The position numbers and the translations under genes are program-made. A model generated the notes under the pieces. The model was not told the origin of the DNA. It did no database searches and was given only the letters and a program-made list of their open reading frames with translations. Of a DNA stretch of 64,000 bases, positions 10,385 to 19,347 are shown piece by piece. The stretch is taken from contig NZ_CP151275.1 of NCBI RefSeq assembly GCF_038235435.1, positions 1,426,001 to 1,490,000 on the forward strand, written 5' to 3'. Every line of letters begins with the position of its first letter. Position 1 is the stretch's first letter. This DNA is from Niveibacterium sp. SC-1. GTDB lineage: Bacteria; Pseudomonadota; Gammaproteobacteria; Burkholderiales; Rhodocyclaceae.

Positions 10385-11632
10385 TTACTTGCGGCGAACG
10401 CGACGCTCGATCTGGCTCTTGGCGTCAGCCAGGGCTTGCTTGATGTCCTTGTTTTGCTCGAGGACTTTTTCCAGCTCTGCATTGACGATTTCAGCAGCGA
10501 TCGGGTCGAACTTGTCGACGTCAACCGCCGGGATCTTGTCAGCCGAGACCTTCCACAGCTGGCGAGCCTTCTGGCCACCCAGGAACTCGATCGGTTGATC
10601 CAGGAACTGGTCGTTCTGGGCTTCGATCAGGGCGGGGAATGCGTCGAGCTTGCGGAACGCTTCGATCTGCATGTCCTTGTTCAGGGACAGGAACTTGATG
10701 AATTCCCAGGCTTCAGCCTTGTTGGCAGCCTTGGTCGGGATCGCGTAGTACGAACCGCCGTAGGAGCCGAAGCTGCCGCCAGGCAGTTGAGCCGAGCGCC
10801 ACAGACCCTTGGTGTTCGGAGCGATCCAGGAAGCCAGGTGACCAGCCAGCCAGGCACCCATCATTTCGGTCGCGATCTGGCCGCGCTTGAAGCCTTCCGA
10901 CCATTCGTTCGACCAGGCGCCGATCTTGCCGTCGATGCCGGCGGTGCGGGCAGCCTTGGCCAGTTCGAAGGCCTTCACGAAGCGCGGGGAGGTGACTTCG
11001 ATCTCGCCCTTGCTGTTGAAGTAGATGCCTTCGCCGTCCTTCAGGCCGGAGCGGATGTAGATGTCCTTGATGGCGCCAGCGTTGGCCAGCAGGTAAGCAC
11101 CGGTGGCGGCCTTGACCTTCTTGCCGGCTTCGACGAAGCCGTCCCAGGACTTGGTCAGTTCAGCTTCGCTGACGCCGGCCTTGTCCAGGAGGTCCTTGCG
11201 GTAGAAGAGCGCGCCCGGGCCGATGTCGACCGGCAGTGCAGCCAGCTTGCCCGAGCCACCCGTGGCTTGCGGGATCGTGAACTTGGAGAACTTGTTGGCG
11301 TACTGCTTGGCGTTGTACGGAGCCAGGTTCAGATCTTCCAGGCCGCCCGACTCGGCGAACTTGCCGATGAAGCCCACTTCCACGGCCATCACGTCCGGCA
11401 GGTTGGAGCCGGTGGCGAGTGCGGTGGTCATCGCGTTGTGGTGGTCACCGAAAGCCAGGCTGACCAGCTTGATTTCGACGTCCGGCTTGATCTTCTTGTA
11501 GAGCGGGATCGCCGCCTTGATACCTTCGTCCAGGCTGGGGAAGGAAGCGACGGTCAGGGTCGTGGCGCCGTGCGCGGATGCGCTAATGGCCAGGGCGAGA
11601 GCGATTGCGCCCACACGGAACGGTGCATTCAT
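10385..11632 (-). CDS. Sugar ABC transporter substrate-binding protein
   Basis: Periplasmic receptor of the CUT1 importer, 415 residues. The signal peptide (MNAPFRVGAIALALAISASAHG, about 1-22) leads into TTLTVASFPSLDEGIKAAIPLYKK, and the body has family-1 extracellular solute-binding features (LPDVMAVE, GALFYRKDLLDKAGV, WEFIKFLS). The ATG at 11632 has AGAGGAGA upstream. First gene of the leftward operon, directly behind a near-consensus promoter and an operator. Codon use and GC match the neighbours. The ligand cannot be read from sequence; beta-glucan oligosaccharides are the contextual guess. Confidence 0.92.
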   Translation of the reverse strand: MNAPFRVGAIALALAISASAHGATTLTVASFPSLDEGIKAAIPLYKKIKPDVEIKLVSLAFGDHHNAMTTALATGSNLPDVMAVEVGFIGKFAESGGLEDLNLAPYNAKQYANKFSKFTIPQATGGSGKLAALPVDIGPGALFYRKDLLDKAGVSEAELTKSWDGFVEAGKKVKAATGAYLLANAGAIKDIYIRSGLKDGEGIYFNSKGEIEVTSPRFVKAFELAKAARTAGIDGKIGAWSNEWSEGFKRGQIATEMMGAWLAGHLASWIAPNTKGLWRSAQLPGGSFGSYGGSYYAIPTKAANKAEAWEFIKFLSLNKDMQIEAFRKLDAFPALIEAQNDQFLDQPIEFLGGQKARQLWKVSADKIPAVDVDKFDPIAAEIVNAELEKVLEQNKDIKQALADAKSQIERRVRRK

Positions 11633-11699
11633 GCTGGTCTCCTCTTGTGTTTGGTTTGGCACTGCACAGCTGCTTGCAAATCCCTTGATCGGAATTGCG

Positions 11700-11713
11700 T
11701 GAAAACGTTTTCA
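11700..11713. promoter_or_regulatory. LacI-family operator O1 (perfect palindrome)
   Basis: TGAAAACGTTTTCA is a perfect 14-bp palindrome with the central CG step typical of LacI/GalR sites. It begins about 14 nt downstream of the -10 element of the sugar operon promoter, so bound repressor would block initiation or escape. Confidence 0.9.
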
Positions 11714-11726
11714 GCTGGTGGCGAGG

Positions 11727-11756
11727 ATTAGAGCGCAGGACGATTCTGGCTGTCAA
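11727..11756 (-). promoter_or_regulatory. Sigma-70 promoter of the sugar-uptake operon
   Basis: On minus the sequence has a perfect -35 TTGACA (complement of 11751-11756), an 18-nt spacer and -10 TCTAAT (complement of 11727-11732, 5/6 to consensus). The predicted start is near 11720, just before O1 and about 90 nt before the binding-protein start codon. Confidence 0.8.
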
Positions 11757-12169
11757 CGGTGCGTTTGAAATATTCAGCAACGTCGTTTGATCTCGCTCAG
11801 ACGCGCTCCGTCGGGTGCTGTGGTGCGGAAAAAAGACGCCTCCAGATCGTCAGGGTTGAGGGTGTTGTGGGGGGTCTCGCAGGGTTCGCCACAAGCGTGT
11901 GCGGAGTGCGATCCGCCGCAGGGCCGCGCGCCGCCTGCCCGTGCGGCGGTGCACCGTAGGAGAGGGGGCGTGTCCAGGCCGGGGAGACCCAACCCGCAGA
12001 CGACGTCCCGCGGCTCGCGACATGATCGGGGATGGGTGTCGGGTTGTTTGCGCAGGCAGCATTTTCGTGCAGCCAAACGAGCCGCTGTTTCGGCTTTCTC
12101 GGCTGTCCATCCCTGAGCGCTTTTTGCAGCGCGACGCCCCTGCGAAGAGCAAAGCCTTCGTGAATATTG
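11757..12169. other. Divergent intergenic region with no supported gene
   Basis: About 410 bp of GC-rich sequence lie between the operon promoter and the second operator. Open frames here are short, cysteine/arginine-rich and lack ribosome sites, so I call none. The length would allow DNA looping between O1 and O2 (centres 470 bp apart). Confidence 0.55.
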
Positions 12170-12183
12170 TGAAAACGTTTTCA
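12170..12183. promoter_or_regulatory. LacI-family operator O2 upstream of the regulator gene
   Basis: An exact copy of the 14-bp O1 palindrome, lying 166 bp upstream of the regulator start codon and just downstream of an AT-rich TGAATATTGT that could be its -10 region. It suggests autoregulation. Confidence 0.88.
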
Positions 12184-12349
12184 ACTTGTGCGAACATCCG
12201 GCAGCCTGTCATGGGGCTTCGCGGGACGTCCGTGCACGTGGGATGTCGTCCGGTCGTGGCGGGCAAGAGGAGATGACGCGCAGATGGACGCTGGCCTGGG
12301 AGCCGCGCCAGAGAATGCGTCACGGAGACATGTCCGAAGGTCCACAAGA

Positions 12350-13396
12350 ATGAAAACACGTGCAAGGTCCGAGACTAGCCGGGGAGAGCCGATCCCGTCC
12401 GGTGCGACGGTGCTTGAGGTGGCTGCCGTGGCTGGCGTGTCCCCGAGCACCGTTTCGCGCATCCTGAACGGCACCGCCCGCGTCTCTGAGGAGAAACGCC
12501 AGGCGGTCGAGCGGGCGATCGAAGAGCTCAATTTCAAGCCGAACCTGCTTGCCCAGAGCCTCAAGCGAGGCAATTCGATGACGGTGGGCGTGCTGACCCA
12601 GGCGGTGGACAGCCCTTTCTTCAACGAATCGCTCAAGGGAATCGAGGATGGGCTGGCCGGGACCGGCTACGCACCGCTGATCGTGAGCGGCCACTGGAAC
12701 GCCAAGGAGGAGGCCGAGCGCGTCGGCCTGCTCATGGCCCGCCGGGTGGACGGCATCATCATCCTCACCGGCCACATGACGGACGAGGACATCATCCTGT
12801 TCTCGCACCATGTGCCCATCGTGGCGACCGGCCACGTCTTCGAGGCCGCCGAACGGGCCAGCGCGATCCGCCTGAACAACGAGATGGGTGGCTACATGGC
12901 CACGCATCACTTGCTGGAGCTGGGGCATCGGACGATCGCCCACATTGCCGGCATTGCGGACCACCCGGATGCGGTCGAGCGGCTCGCTGGCTACCGACGG
13001 GCCCTGGACGAAGCCGGCATTCCTTTCGACCCGGATCTCGTCGTGCAAGGCGACTTCCGCGAATCCGGTGGCGTGGTGGGGATCGCGCAGTTGCTGGAGC
13101 GCAGCCGCCTCTTCACCGCGATCTTCGCCGCCAACGACCAGACGGCCTACGGCGCGCGGCTCGCCCTCTATCGCAAAGGCATCCGCGTACCGGAGGATGT
13201 GTCCTTGATCGGCTTCGACGATTTGCCGGCCTCTGTATACACGACACCGCCACTGACCACCGTGCGCCAGCCGGTCTATGAGATAGGCCGGATGGCGGCG
13301 CGCGTGTTGCTCGACCTGATCGCGGGGCGTCCCGGCTCGCTGCAGCTGCCTCAGCTGGAGCTGGTGATCCGGGAGACCACCATGCGCCTGCGCTGA
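12350..13396 (+). CDS. LacI/GalR-family transcriptional regulator of the sugar locus
   Basis: DNA-binding repressor, 348 residues: an N-terminal helix-turn-helix (about residues 20-45, TVLEVAAVAGVSPSTVSRILNG) with hinge helix, then a periplasmic-binding-protein-like ligand domain (MTVGVLTQAV, GFDDLPASVYTTPPLTTVRQP). GAAGG lies 9 nt before the chosen ATG. Another ATG at 12284, 66 nt upstream in frame, has a good AGAGGAG and would add 22 residues; both starts are possible. It is divergent from the importer operon and flanked by perfect operators, so it very likely represses that operon and itself until a sugar binds. Confidence 0.92.
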   Translation: MKTRARSETSRGEPIPSGATVLEVAAVAGVSPSTVSRILNGTARVSEEKRQAVERAIEELNFKPNLLAQSLKRGNSMTVGVLTQAVDSPFFNESLKGIEDGLAGTGYAPLIVSGHWNAKEEAERVGLLMARRVDGIIILTGHMTDEDIILFSHHVPIVATGHVFEAAERASAIRLNNEMGGYMATHHLLELGHRTIAHIAGIADHPDAVERLAGYRRALDEAGIPFDPDLVVQGDFRESGGVVGIAQLLERSRLFTAIFAANDQTAYGARLALYRKGIRVPEDVSLIGFDDLPASVYTTPPLTTVRQPVYEIGRMAARVLLDLIAGRPGSLQLPQLELVIRETTMRLR

Positions 13397-13402
13397 GGCG
13401 AC

Positions 13403-14326
13403 TCAAGCAACGGCGCTCAACCATTCGCGGTGCGCGGATGACTGTCCTCGCACCGCCGCGAAGAAAGCCTCCTGCAACGCTCGCGTGACCGGCCCTGGCC
13501 GGCCGTCGCCGACGCGCTTGCGGTCGATCTCTACAACCGGCGTGATCTCCGCCGCCGTGCCACTGAAGAAGACTTCGTCGGCGAGATAGAGCGCGTCGCG
13601 CGTCAGGCGCGCGCTTTCCAGTTCGAGGCCGAGCGTGCGCGCCAGCGCGTGCACCGTCCGCCGGGTGATTCCGTCCAGCGCGACGACGAGGTCAGGCTCG
13701 ATGAGCCGGCCCTTGCGCACCACGAAGATGTTCTCGCCAGGCCCTTCGGCCACGAAACCTTCCGTATCCAGCAGGATCGCCTCGTCATAGCCCTCGGCGC
13801 GAGCTTCGCGGCTTGCGAGGATCGAGTTCGTATAAGAAGCGATCGACTTCGCCCGAGTGGGCATCACGTTCGGGTGATGCCGTTGCCAGGACGAAATCCG
13901 TGCCCGCACGCCCTTGTCCAGCGCTTCTGGCCCGAGATAGCGGCCCCAGGACCAGGCCATGATCGCCACATGCACCGAAAGCCCCTCCGGATCGATGCCC
14001 AGGCGCTCGTCGCCGAGGAACACCAGCGGGCGCAGATAACCGTCGGTGAGTCCGTTGCGGCGGACGGTCTCGATGCAGGCGGCCGCGAGCGTGTCCTGCG
14101 AGTACGGCAGTTCCAGCCCCAGGAGCCTGGCGGATTCCGCCAGCCGTTCGATATGGGCGTCCAGCTGGAACACATGCACGCCGTCCGGTCCCGCGTAGCT
14201 GCGGATGCCCTCGAAGCAGCCCAGGCCATAGTGCAGGGTATGGGTGCCGACGTGCACCGTCGCCGCCTCGCCGCGACGGAACTCCCCATCCATCCAGATC
14301 CAGCCATCCTTCATCTGCGAAGCCAT
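13403..14326 (-). CDS. ilvE: Branched-chain amino acid aminotransferase
   Basis: PLP class IV aminotransferase making valine, leucine and isoleucine from their 2-oxo acids. The 307-residue protein has HTLHYGLGCFEGIR near the N-terminus, the probable PLP lysine in TRAKSIASY, LDTEGFVAEGPGENIF and FFSGTAAEITPV. The ATG at 14326 has a strong AAAGGAG; an open frame runs 65 codons further but without family similarity. It converges on the lacI-type gene with only 6 bp between stops. Confidence 0.93.
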   Translation of the reverse strand: MASQMKDGWIWMDGEFRRGEAATVHVGTHTLHYGLGCFEGIRSYAGPDGVHVFQLDAHIERLAESARLLGLELPYSQDTLAAACIETVRRNGLTDGYLRPLVFLGDERLGIDPEGLSVHVAIMAWSWGRYLGPEALDKGVRARISSWQRHHPNVMPTRAKSIASYTNSILASREARAEGYDEAILLDTEGFVAEGPGENIFVVRKGRLIEPDLVVALDGITRRTVHALARTLGLELESARLTRDALYLADEVFFSGTAAEITPVVEIDRKRVGDGRPGPVTRALQEAFFAAVRGQSSAHREWLSAVA

Positions 14327-14620
14327 GTTTTCTCCTTTGTCGGCGGGCGCCGTTTCCTCGATGCAGACCTGCAGCGTGGCGCCCGCGGCGAGTCGGCTCA
14401 AACGAAAGCGGGCGGACTTCGGATTCAGAAAGCTCATGTGAGCAAACCGGCTGTGGTCAGAGCGGTGTGTTCGTGTGGAAGGGCGCGCGCCGTATCCGGG
14501 AGCAGACAAGGGGTGCCACATGAACGAAGTGCAGTGGTTCCCGCCCAGTCGCAGCCTCGCCCGTTGGGGGTCAGGCGAGCGTCACACTGATCGGCTCAGC
14601 GAACGGTTCGGGAGGCGGGA

Positions 14621-15514
14621 CTAGGCGCTAGCTTCCGGACTGGCGTCCTGCCGGGCCGCCGCGGCCAGCCAGCGTGCGAAACGTTCGACCCAGGGCTTTT
14701 CGCGCGCGTGGGGCGCCGCGATGAGGAAGAAGTGGCCCGCGGCGACACTGGCCGCGAAGGGCTGCACCAGGCGTCCGTTCGCCAGTCCGGCGGCCGCGAG
14801 GGAGCTGGTGCTCAGCGCGACGCCATGGCCGGCGGCACAGGCGTCCAGCATCAGGGCGCCGTCCTCGAACAACGGACCCTCGGAGGGCGCGGCAAGCTGC
14901 AGGCCGGCGGCGCGGAACCAGTCGCTCCAGCTCAGCAGGGGATGCCGTAGCAGACGCGCCCGGGCGAGATCGGCGGGCGCCAGTAGCCCGGCTTCGGCGG
15001 CGTATTGCGGGCTGCAGACGGGGAAAAGTCGTTCGTCGGAGAGCGACCAGGCGGCCAGGCCCGCAGGCGCCTCGGCGAGGAAGCGGATGCCGAGGTCGAC
15101 TTCGCCGGCGCCAATGGGCGTCATCTGGGTGGAGGCCGAAAGCGCGACATCCAGGAGGGGCTCCTGGCGGCCGTAGTCAGCCAGGCGGCTGAGGAGCCAA
15201 GCCCGTCCGAAGGCCGGGGCTACCGACAGGCGCAGGCCGCGCCGTCCGCCCTGGGTGAAGTCCGCGGTGGCCGTCGCCAGAGCATCGAGCGCGCGGGCGA
15301 CTTCGGCGTGATAGGCCGCCCCGCGGGCGGTGAGGGCGATGCTGCGGTGATGGCGTTCGAAGAGGCGTTCGCCAAGCTGCGTTTCAAGCGCGCGAATGCG
15401 GTGACTGATCGCCGAGGCACTGACATTGAGGGTTTCGGCCGCCGCCTGGAAGCTGCCGAGGCGCGCCGCGGCATCGAAGGCCTCGAGGCAAGCGAGCGGC
15501 GGTAGTCGGTGCAT
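14621..15514 (-). CDS. LysR-family transcriptional regulator (GcvA-like)
   Basis: 297 residues with a winged helix-turn-helix at the N-terminus (ACLEAFDAAARLGSFQAAAETLNVSASAISHRIRALE) and a LysR substrate-binding domain from about residue 90. The GcvA subgroup resemblance rests on the LPPLACLEAFDAAARLGSF opening. It follows the sulfurtransferase gene by 21 bp on the same strand and may be co-transcribed with it. Target genes are unknown. The 294 bp between it and ilvE hold no gene I can support. Confidence 0.88.
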   Translation of the reverse strand: MHRLPPLACLEAFDAAARLGSFQAAAETLNVSASAISHRIRALETQLGERLFERHHRSIALTARGAAYHAEVARALDALATATADFTQGGRRGLRLSVAPAFGRAWLLSRLADYGRQEPLLDVALSASTQMTPIGAGEVDLGIRFLAEAPAGLAAWSLSDERLFPVCSPQYAAEAGLLAPADLARARLLRHPLLSWSDWFRAAGLQLAAPSEGPLFEDGALMLDACAAGHGVALSTSSLAAAGLANGRLVQPFAASVAAGHFFLIAAPHAREKPWVERFARWLAAAARQDASPEASA

Positions 15515-15535
15515 GCGTCCAGATCAGATTTCTGC

Positions 15536-16384
15536 TCAGGCGCCGCGCGCGACGGGCCGCTGCGGATCCGCACACCACTCGCTCCACGACCCCGGGTAGA
15601 GGCGGGCTCCGTGCTGGCCGGCCACTTCCAGGGCCAGCAGGTTGTGGCAGGCGGTAACGCCCGAGCCACACTGGCTGACCACGGCGTCCGGAGAAGCGCC
15701 TGCGAGCAAGCCCTGCCATTCGGCGCGCAGGGTCTCGGCGGGTTTGAAGCGTCCATCGGCGCCCAGGTTGTCGCGGAAGAAGCGGTTGCGTGCGCCGGGG
15801 ATATGCCCGCCCACCGGGTCAATGGTCTCGTTCTCGCCGCGGAAGCGGTCGGGCGCGCGCGCATCGACGATGATCGGCGTCGGTGCGCCGAGTGCGGCGA
15901 GCAACTCCGCCGCATCGACCGTGTTGTTCTGCAGTCGCATGCCCAGCTGGCCCGGTGCGGGCGCGGCGGGGCGAACGGTTTCCAGCGAGCCGCCGGCAGC
16001 GAGCCAGCCCGCGAGGCCGCCATCCAGCACGGCAACGCGCGCGTGGCCAATCCAGCGCAGCATCCACCACAGGCGCGAGGCGAACATGCCGGAGCCCTCG
16101 TCGTACGCGATCACCTGGGTGTCCGCGTCGACGCCGTAAGCGCGCATCAAGGCGAGGAAGGTTTCGGGCGGCGGCAGCGGATGGCGGCCGTTGTGGCCGG
16201 TTTTCGCGGCCGACAGGTCCTCGTCCAGATGCAGGAAATACGCGCCGGGCAGATGGCCTTTGTCATAGGCCACGCGCCCCGCGTCCGGCTGGGCCAGATC
16301 ATGGCGGCAGTCGAATATGCGCAGGTCCGGCGAGGCGAGGGCGGGCAGCAGGCTCTCGGGCGAGGCCAGCGCCGTCCAGCTCAC
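15536..16384 (-). CDS. sseA: Sulfurtransferase (thiosulfate / 3-mercaptopyruvate type)
   Basis: Two-domain rhodanese of 282 residues that moves sulfane sulfur onto an acceptor via a cysteine persulfide. The inactive N-terminal domain (about 1-130, FDCRHDL..., GHLPGAYFLHLDEDLS) precedes the catalytic domain with Cys239 in the loop CGSGVTA. That loop is the SseA-type (CGSGVTA) rather than the CRKGVTA of thiosulfate-preferring enzymes, which favours 3-mercaptopyruvate. The start overlaps the STAS-like gene by 4 bp (ATGA), indicating coupling. Confidence 0.92.
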   Translation of the reverse strand: MSWTALASPESLLPALASPDLRIFDCRHDLAQPDAGRVAYDKGHLPGAYFLHLDEDLSAAKTGHNGRHPLPPPETFLALMRAYGVDADTQVIAYDEGSGMFASRLWWMLRWIGHARVAVLDGGLAGWLAAGGSLETVRPAAPAPGQLGMRLQNNTVDAAELLAALGAPTPIIVDARAPDRFRGENETIDPVGGHIPGARNRFFRDNLGADGRFKPAETLRAEWQGLLAGASPDAVVSQCGSGVTACHNLLALEVAGQHGARLYPGSWSEWCADPQRPVARGA

Positions 16385-16755
16385 AGAGACATCTCGGTGG
16401 GGATGTCGGCCTGGCCGAGCAGCCAGGCTCGCGCGGAATACTCGTCGTCGAAGAGGCGCAGATCGGCCGAGATCAGCACCTGCTCCATCCAGGCGGGGAT
16501 GCTGTCGAGGTCATTCTCGGTGAGCACCGCAATGCGGCCTTCGACGTCAGCGTGCTTGCGTGCGAAGCGGAAGTCTTCGATCGCGGCATCCAGGGTCAGC
16601 CCTTTCATGGCGCGCAGGTCAACGAAGGCCCGCAGGGGACGGCCGCTGCCGATCAGGACTTCGATCTGTTGTTCGAGTTGGCGGAAATCGGTAATCGTCA
16701 GCTCGCCGAAGATGGCGGCTTCAACGCAACTGTCCCGCAGTTCCACGGTAATCAT
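16381..16755 (-). CDS. SpoIIAA/STAS-like protein
   Basis: Small soluble protein of 124 residues resembling the SpoIIAA-like (STAS/CRAL-TRIO-fold) family: an N-terminal beta strand, a central FVDLRAMKGLTLDAAIEDFRFARKH segment and a C-terminal FDDEYSARAWL helix. Homologues are small cytoplasmic proteins of poorly known role, possibly lipid binding. It is translationally coupled to the sulfurtransferase gene by a 4-bp overlap. The start follows GAGGAG. Confidence 0.8.
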   Translation of the reverse strand: MITVELRDSCVEAAIFGELTITDFRQLEQQIEVLIGSGRPLRAFVDLRAMKGLTLDAAIEDFRFARKHADVEGRIAVLTENDLDSIPAWMEQVLISADLRLFDDEYSARAWLLGQADIPTEMSL

Positions 16756-16822
16756 GTGGGGCTCCTCCTCTGGGAGCGGCCATTATCACCGCGAACAGCA
16801 CGGCGCGCGAAGCGCCTCGGGG

Positions 16823-17935
16823 CTAGGCCGGATGGATTGCGCCGAGGATGCGCGGGCCGCGCGCCCCGGTGGCTTCCGGCAGGTTGGCCGGTTCGCCGTG
16901 CAGGCACTGGCGGGCGAGCCAGGCGAAGGCGAGCGCTTCGAGGAAGTCGGCCGAGACGCCGAATGTGTCGGTCGTGGCGACCTGGGTGTCGGGGAGCAAC
17001 GCGCGCAGGCGTTGCATCAGGACTTCGTTGTGCACGCCACCGCCGCAGACCAGCAGTTCGTCCGCGCCGCCGCATTCCTGCGCGAGCACGTTGGCGATGG
17101 AGCGGGCCGTGAGTTCCAGCAGCGTGGCCTGCACATCCGCCGCGTTCTCGTTGCCCGCGAGATGCGGCAACAGCCAACCCAGGTGGAACTCTTCGCGACC
17201 GCAGCTCTTGGGGGCGGGCAGGGCGAAATAGGGGTGGCGCAGCAGCCCCTCGAGGAGTGCGGGCAGGACCTGGCCTTGCGCCGCGAAGTTGCCGCCCGCG
17301 TCATAACGGGTGCCCAGCTGGCGGGTCGCCCAGGCGTCGAGCAGCATGTTGCCGGGCCCGGTGTCAAAGCCACGCGCCGGCTTGCCGGGCGCCAGATCGG
17401 TCAGGTTGGCGATGCCGCCGATGTTGGCGACCACGCGATGCAGGCTTTCGTGGCGCAGCACGCGCTCATGGAAGGCCGGCACCAGCGGTGCGCCCTGGCC
17501 GCCCGCGGCGATATCACGGTTGCGGAAGTCCGCGACGACGGTGATGCCGGTCAGCTCGGCGAGCAGCGCCGGTTGGTTGAGCTGGAGGCTGTAGCCGTCC
17601 TGCGGCCGGTGACGCACCGTCTGGCCATGACAGCCGATGGCGCGGATGCTCCCGGGCGGCAGCGCGGCGCGGGCGAGTGCGGTCTGCGTGGCCTCGGCGT
17701 AGAGCCGGGCGAGGCGGACCGAGAGTTCCGCGGCGCGCCGCAGCTCGTCGTGCCCGGCCTCGTTGAGCGCGAGCAGCGCGTCGCGCAGATCGGGCGGGTA
17801 GGGCAGATAGGCGGTGGCGATGCACTGCGGCTGCGCCGCCGAGAAGTCCGCCACCAGGGCGTCCACGCCGTCCAGGCTGGTGCCGGACATCAGCCCGATG
17901 TAGAGCTCCCGGCCGGACGAAGTGGAGGCGTTCAT
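16823..17935 (-). CDS. anmK: Anhydro-N-acetylmuramic acid kinase
   Basis: Phosphorylates and opens 1,6-anhydroMurNAc from recycled peptidoglycan to give MurNAc-6-phosphate. The 370-residue protein has the family N-terminus GLMSGTSLDGVDALVADF (about 14-31), the CHGQTVRH motif, DTGPGNMLLDAW and the ATPase-fold CGGGVHN. It lies 19 bp downstream of the M23 peptidase gene on the same strand, so cell-wall remodelling and recycling functions are grouped. Confidence 0.95.
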   Translation of the reverse strand: MNASTSSGRELYIGLMSGTSLDGVDALVADFSAAQPQCIATAYLPYPPDLRDALLALNEAGHDELRRAAELSVRLARLYAEATQTALARAALPPGSIRAIGCHGQTVRHRPQDGYSLQLNQPALLAELTGITVVADFRNRDIAAGGQGAPLVPAFHERVLRHESLHRVVANIGGIANLTDLAPGKPARGFDTGPGNMLLDAWATRQLGTRYDAGGNFAAQGQVLPALLEGLLRHPYFALPAPKSCGREEFHLGWLLPHLAGNENAADVQATLLELTARSIANVLAQECGGADELLVCGGGVHNEVLMQRLRALLPDTQVATTDTFGVSADFLEALAFAWLARQCLHGEPANLPEATGARGPRILGAIHPA

Positions 17936-17954
17936 GCCAATCGCGCGATGAAAC

Positions 17955-19268
17955 TCAGTTGGCCTGGGCCAGTTGCGACGCCTCGGTTTCGCGCAGGCGC
18001 TGCATTAGCGGCTGGGTGCGGGCGAGGAAGCTGGAGAGGGCGGCGCCGGCGAGCGGCGGCGCTTCGGGCAGCACGACCTTGAGCGGATCGCGCACTTCGC
18101 CACCGACGCGGTATTCATAGTGCAGATGCGGGCCGGTGGCCGCGCCGGTCATGCCGACCGCGCCCACGGTATCGCTTTGCTGGACCCGCTGGCCCGCGCG
18201 CACGCCGATGCGCGAGAGGTGGGCGTAGGCGGTGTCCACACCGCCGGCGTGACGCAGGACCACGATGTTGCCGTAGCCGTTCTGGACGCCGGCGAAGGCG
18301 ACCACGCCGTCCGCCACCGCGCGCACCCGGGTGCCGATCGGCGCGCCGTAGTCCACGCCCTTGTGCTGGCGCCAGGTGTTCAGGATCGGGTGGAAGCGCA
18401 TGCCCATGCCCGAGGTGACGCGCGAGAACTCGAGCGGCGAGCGCAGGAAACCGCGCTTGAGCGGCTTGCCGTCGGCGGTGTAGTAGTCGCCGCGGCCATC
18501 GGAGCCGGCATTCCACACCGCGGTGTAGCGTTGGCCGTCATTGACGAATTCGGCGGCCAGTACGCGACCGGCGCGCACTGGCAGGCCCCGGTATTGCATC
18601 ACTTCATAGACCACGCGGAAGCGGTCGCCACGGCGCAGGTCGCGGTGGAAGTCGATCTGGTGGCTGAAGATCTCGGCCAGCGACACGGCGACCGAGTCGG
18701 GCAGGCCGGCTTCGTCGGTGGCGCCGAAGAGCGAGCTGCGGATCGCGCCGGCCTTGGCTTGACGGCGCACGTCGTAGGCCAGCGCCTGGTCGTGCAGTTC
18801 GAGCTTGCCACTGCGCCGTTCCAGGCGCAGGACGCGGTCGGCGTTGCTGCCCGGCAGTTCCAGGCTCAGCAACTGGCCGAAGGCCGTGGTCGAGAGGTAT
18901 ACAGCCTTGCCGGGCACCAGGCGACGCATCACTTCGCGGGCTTCCGGGGCGTTGCGCAGGAAGGCGACCGCCTCGTCGTCGTTCAGGCCCATGCGCTCGA
19001 GCAGCGAGGAGAGGGTGTCGTCACGGCGGATCTGGTCTTCGCGGAAGAAGGCCGCGTCAGACTCCAGCACTTCGGTGCTGGGCGTGAGCATCACGCTGTC
19101 GACCACCAGGCGCTGGTTGAGCGCCGGGGCATCGGGCGCCGGAATGGTCGCGACGGCCGCCACCATGCCGAATAGCGACAGGCCAGCGGTCGCAATGCCG
19201 CCCCAGAAGAGCCCGGGGGCATGCGCTCGGAGCTGGCTCAGGCGCGTTAGAATCGTGGTCTTTTCCAT
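17955..19268 (-). CDS. M23-family peptidoglycan endopeptidase (MepM-like)
   Basis: Membrane-anchored zinc peptidase of 437 residues expected to cut peptide cross-links. One N-terminal membrane helix (about 22-42), a LysM/OapA-like middle, and a C-terminal M23 domain with His302 and Asp306 (HKGVD) and the HLH motif at 381-383. Both lysostaphin-type zinc motifs are intact. I chose the ATG at 19268 because the charged [10 protein letters not shown] start fits before the helix; an open frame continues 17 codons upstream. The gene diverges from tyrS with a 79-bp gap. Confidence 0.9.
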   Translation of the reverse strand: MEKTTILTRLSQLRAHAPGLFWGGIATAGLSLFGMVAAVATIPAPDAPALNQRLVVDSVMLTPSTEVLESDAAFFREDQIRRDDTLSSLLERMGLNDDEAVAFLRNAPEAREVMRRLVPGKAVYLSTTAFGQLLSLELPGSNADRVLRLERRSGKLELHDQALAYDVRRQAKAGAIRSSLFGATDEAGLPDSVAVSLAEIFSHQIDFHRDLRRGDRFRVVYEVMQYRGLPVRAGRVLAAEFVNDGQRYTAVWNAGSDGRGDYYTADGKPLKRGFLRSPLEFSRVTSGMGMRFHPILNTWRQHKGVDYGAPIGTRVRAVADGVVAFAGVQNGYGNIVVLRHAGGVDTAYAHLSRIGVRAGQRVQQSDTVGAVGMTGAATGPHLHYEYRVGGEVRDPLKVVLPEAPPLAGAALSSFLARTQPLMQRLRETEASQLAQAN

Positions 19269-19347
19269 CTTTTCGGAACCGCTTGTTTTCCTACAACAAA
19301 ATCCGATAGATGGTAGCAAATTTCACGTTTCAGCCCTGACTAGCCCT

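Noticed and set aside
11774..12184. 136-codon minus-strand frame in the lacI intergenic region
   Set aside because: Its start codon would lie in the O2 operator, composition is Cys/Arg-rich and no ribosome site is present.
15509..18082. An 857-codon plus-strand frame over sseA and anmK
   Set aside because: Antisense shadow of several well-supported minus-strand genes.
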